NCBI GenBank assembly: GCA_019058315.1
Contig: JAHPZH010000003.1
Coordinates: 764,451 to 828,450 of the forward strand
Direction: 5' to 3'
Source: Candidatus Helarchaeota archaeon
Lineage (GTDB): Archaea; Asgardarchaeota; Lokiarchaeia; Helarchaeales; RDOG01
Length of the DNA stretch: 64,000 nt
The translations under genes were made by a program, and so were the position numbers. The notes under the pieces are model-generated. The model made no database searches. It saw only the letters and a list, made by a program, of their open reading frames with translations, and had not been told where the DNA came from. Shown piece by piece: positions 62,193 through 64,000 of the stretch (the stretch's first letter is position 1; each line of letters opens with the position of its first letter).

Positions 62193-62633
62193 TCAGGTTT
62201 TACCTACTTTTTTTGATATTTTTTTGATCGTTTCTTGATCAATCATATCTGATTCTATCAAATTTCTAATTATTTTATAACCACCACATTGAAGATACTC
62301 GTCACCTTCCCCATGTTCGGATTCGGTATAGAATCCACATGCGATTTTACAGAAATTTTTGACCAAAAATAAATCTAATTTTGATAAACCTTTTTCTTCT
62401 TTGTTTTGATGACTTATTATTTTAGCTAATTCTTTAAGTTTTTCACGATCGATAAATTCGTTTTCGAGCTGATATCTTATAAATTTAAAACTTCCACAAT
62501 CTAATATTTCCTCTTCATCCACTTCTTCGCCTTCTTTATAGAATTTGCATGCAACTTTACAAATTTCATTTACTATAAAATCTTCTAATTCCTTTAGCTT
62601 ATTATTTTTTTTAATTTTAATCAACTCATTCAT
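62193..62633 (-). CDS. Two-repeat cysteine protein overlapping a radical SAM gene
   Basis: A 146-residue protein of two similar helical repeats with a period of exactly 70 residues. Repeat 1 has C25, C29 and C46; repeat 2 has C95, C99 and C116. Both share CK(V/I)AC.FY, then (L)xCGxxKxIR, then ID..xxK. I do not recognise the family. The pattern could hold metal or an Fe-S cluster, or be the target of the enzyme encoded just upstream. Its ATG overlaps the stop of the radical SAM gene by 4 bp (ATGA), a strong sign of joint translation and likely physical partnership. Confidence 0.75.
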   Translation of the reverse strand: MNELIKIKKNNKLKELEDFIVNEICKVACKFYKEGEEVDEEEILDCGSFKFIRYQLENEFIDREKLKELAKIISHQNKEEKGLSKLDLFLVKNFCKIACGFYTESEHGEGDEYLQCGGYKIIRNLIESDMIDQETIKKISKKVGKT

Positions 62634-63850
62634 TTGTTATTATTATAATCAAAATTATAGCTAATACATCTAATTTTATCTACTCCTAAGATATCATTTG
62701 TTAGAGTTAATGCCCTGTATCGACAACCGCCCTTACAGTCTTCTAAATAAGGGCAATTAACCTTATTACATTTTAATTCTTCTTGTTTCCAGATATAATT
62801 CTTCTGAATTTTTTTCCAGCAATTCAATAAAGACTCCTTATTAAGGTTTCCGACAGGTTTGTCTCCAAAAAATTGACATTTACTTACATTTCCATCTGGC
62901 ATAATTGCACAAACATGTGACCCACAAGCAAATATTGAACTTTGTTCTTCGGGAAAACCACCCCAACCAAAATTTTTCAAAGCATCTACAGCTTTTTTAA
63001 AGTCGGGTACGAAATTTTTGTTCTTTTCAAATTCTCCTGTTAATATAGGAACGTCTAAAGTCCAATTTTCCACCTTTAACTCTTTTAATATTTTTTCTAA
63101 TCGTGGAAATTCTTTTAAATTTTTATTGTGTATCATAGTTGCAACTTCGATTGGAATTTCCGCTTCTTTTAGCATTTTTATAGCAGCAATAGCTTTAGAA
63201 AAAGCATTTTTATCCGCTCTAAATTCATTATGGCTTTCTATTCCATCTATAGAAATTTGAACTTCATGAACATATTCTTTAATATATTCAACCAGCTCGG
63301 GTTTCATTAAAGTGCCATTTGTAAGAAGCATAATTCTGATGGGGAACTGACTAATAAATTTGAGTAACTCTTTAAACTGAGGATGCATAAGGGGTTCTCC
63401 ACCAGATAAGAGTACTCTTAAGCCTTGCATATTATAGAATTCAGGAATGAATTTTTTAATTAAGGTTAAAGGGAGATCTAAGTTCTTTTTTTCTCCAACA
63501 TAACAATGAACACATTTTAAATTACATCTTAAGGTGATATGGATTAAAACACTTCTTAGAGATGGTAAAGGAGGTTTTTGGGTTTCTTCTTCTAAATTAT
63601 TTTTTCCATTTGGGTTTTTTTTGTCAATTATTATACCATTTTGTATCAGATCTTTAGTAAATTCCTTTAATTCGTCTAAATTTATACCAATTTGTTCAGA
63701 AATTTCGGATAAACTCCATTTTCCTGTAAAAAGACGAGTTGCTCTAAAAGCTTCTTCATCCAAATTAAATATTTCCTCATTTTTATAATCATATAAAATA
63801 TAATCTTCTAGATTACGAAGAGTAAAATTTTTGGTAATTATAGGATGCAT
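62630..63850 (-). CDS. Radical SAM protein with PqqD-like N-terminus and SPASM domain
   Basis: A 406-residue protein. Residues 1-80 resemble PqqD-type peptide-recognition domains (LEDYILYDYKNEEIFNLDEEAF, GKWSLSEISEQIGI). The radical SAM core has C109, C113 and C116 in CNLKCVHC, and LLSGGEPLMHP. The C-terminal SPASM region has C309, C314, C325, C361, C366, C372 and C376, enough for two extra 4Fe-4S clusters. This layout is that of enzymes that modify ribosomally made peptides or small proteins, as in PqqE and AlbA-like maturases. The likely target or partner is the overlapping downstream two-repeat cysteine protein. A leader of about 107 nt with hairpins precedes it. Confidence 0.93.
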   Translation of the reverse strand: MHPIITKNFTLRNLEDYILYDYKNEEIFNLDEEAFRATRLFTGKWSLSEISEQIGINLDELKEFTKDLIQNGIIIDKKNPNGKNNLEEETQKPPLPSLRSVLIHITLRCNLKCVHCYVGEKKNLDLPLTLIKKFIPEFYNMQGLRVLLSGGEPLMHPQFKELLKFISQFPIRIMLLTNGTLMKPELVEYIKEYVHEVQISIDGIESHNEFRADKNAFSKAIAAIKMLKEAEIPIEVATMIHNKNLKEFPRLEKILKELKVENWTLDVPILTGEFEKNKNFVPDFKKAVDALKNFGWGGFPEEQSSIFACGSHVCAIMPDGNVSKCQFFGDKPVGNLNKESLLNCWKKIQKNYIWKQEELKCNKVNCPYLEDCKGGCRYRALTLTNDILGVDKIRCISYNFDYNNNK

Positions 63851-63879
63851 AAAAACTCATACTTCAACTTTAATTTTTT

Positions 63880-63942
63880 GGGTAATATTTAATTTAATAA
63901 GAGTAATACGCCCGCATACTATTTTAAATGCGCGTATTACCC
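63880..63942 (-). promoter_or_regulatory. Leader hairpin with competing partner arm upstream of the radical SAM gene
   Basis: On the minus strand GTAATACGCGCAT (63928-63940 in plus coordinates) pairs with ATGCGGGCGTATTAC (63903-63917), giving a 13-bp stem with a GG bulge and a 10-base loop. The 5' part of the first arm, GGGTAATA (plus 63935-63942), is also the exact complement of a third segment, TATTACCC (plus 63880-63887), so two structures compete. GC-rich stems are rare in this DNA. It lies within the predicted leader, 30-90 bases before the ATG. Confidence 0.5.
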
Positions 63943-63977
63943 GATAAAATCCATTATTTTATCCATTTTTACTTATC

Positions 63978-63990
63978 CTTTATATATTAA
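63978..63990 (-). promoter_or_regulatory. TATA box of the radical SAM gene
   Basis: The minus-strand sequence TTAATATATAAAG fits an archaeal TATA element. A start about 27 bases downstream, near 63957, would give a leader of about 107 nt containing the hairpin. A second short stem, GATAAAA/TTTTATC (63943-63963), sits near that start. Confidence 0.4.
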
Positions 63991-64000
63991 AAAAACACAC

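Noticed and set aside
1..64000. Search by eye for tRNA, rRNA, CRISPR arrays, transposases and prophage genes.
   Set aside because: No T-loop-like motif with matching acceptor arms, no spaced repeats and no recombinase or transposase motifs were found; a covariance-model scan would be needed to exclude small RNAs.

Overview
The window is a 64-kb, strongly AT-rich piece of an archaeal chromosome, and several features point to an Asgard archaeon of the Lokiarchaeia type. Archaeal markers are DNA topoisomerase VI (both subunits), the pantoate kinase / phosphopantothenate synthetase route to CoA, archaeal cofactor-independent phosphoglycerate mutase, and an MfnA-type decarboxylase. The Asgard assignment is an inference. 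It rests on a roadblock/LC7 protein, three further proteins with a longin/roadblock-like fold pattern, a mix of tungsten aldehyde oxidoreductase, acyl-CoA and corrinoid genes, and TATA-box promoters with frequent Shine-Dalgarno sites. I saw no rRNA, tRNA, CRISPR array, transposase or phage gene.

Layout. 1-9.0 kb: a partial VOC protein, a membrane protein, a solitary corrinoid protein, a large multidomain protein with a longin-like domain, a small secreted protein, an HxlR regulator, an alpha/beta hydrolase and an ADP-forming acyl-CoA synthetase alpha-type protein. 9.4-11.8 kb: a cell-surface seven-bladed propeller protein with three Ig-like domains. 12-24 kb: a catabolic block with aldehyde:ferredoxin oxidoreductase, D-aminoacylase, a MarR regulator with a clear palindrome upstream, a MaoC hydratase, an enolase-superfamily enzyme, an amidohydrolase, an acyl-CoA ligase and a double-length acyl-CoA dehydrogenase. 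24-29 kb: a MoxR ATPase and VWA protein pair. 29-31 kb: a thiolase-like protein, DUF35 and SCP2 operon. 31-39 kb: threonine biosynthesis (ACT protein, homoserine dehydrogenase, threonine synthase, aspartokinase), apgM and a VIT1-like transporter. 39-47 kb: two coiled-coil proteins, the topoisomerase VI operon with a third zinc-finger/acidic-tail gene, and a roadblock protein. 47-50 kb: CoA biosynthesis. 50-58 kb: a soluble CBS/DRTGG pyrophosphatase, an ion transporter, a PIG-L deacetylase and a membrane pyrophosphatase. 58-62 kb: an HPS-RraA fusion, ketopantoate reductase and an aspartate/tyrosine-decarboxylase-type enzyme. 62-64 kb: a radical SAM/SPASM protein with a PqqD-like N-terminus, overlapping a small protein made of two cysteine-containing repeats.

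How the parts fit. CoA synthesis is nearly complete across two clusters: panE and a probable aspartate decarboxylase supply pantoate and beta-alanine, and PoK, PPS and CoaBC use them. The acyl-CoA genes (ligase, dehydrogenase, MaoC, thiolase-like/DUF35/SCP2, ADP-forming synthetase alpha) suggest oxidation of organic acids. AOR suits aldehyde or carboxylate conversion with ferredoxin.

The points most worth a second look are these. Topoisomerase VI subunit B appears to carry five tandem H2TH-like units in place of one. The radical SAM gene overlaps a two-repeat cysteine protein. One gene encodes two complete acyl-CoA dehydrogenases. The thiolase-like protein lacks the nucleophilic cysteine, so it may be an aldolase. 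Two or three genes have a strong Shine-Dalgarno but no AUG, GUG or UUG at the right distance.
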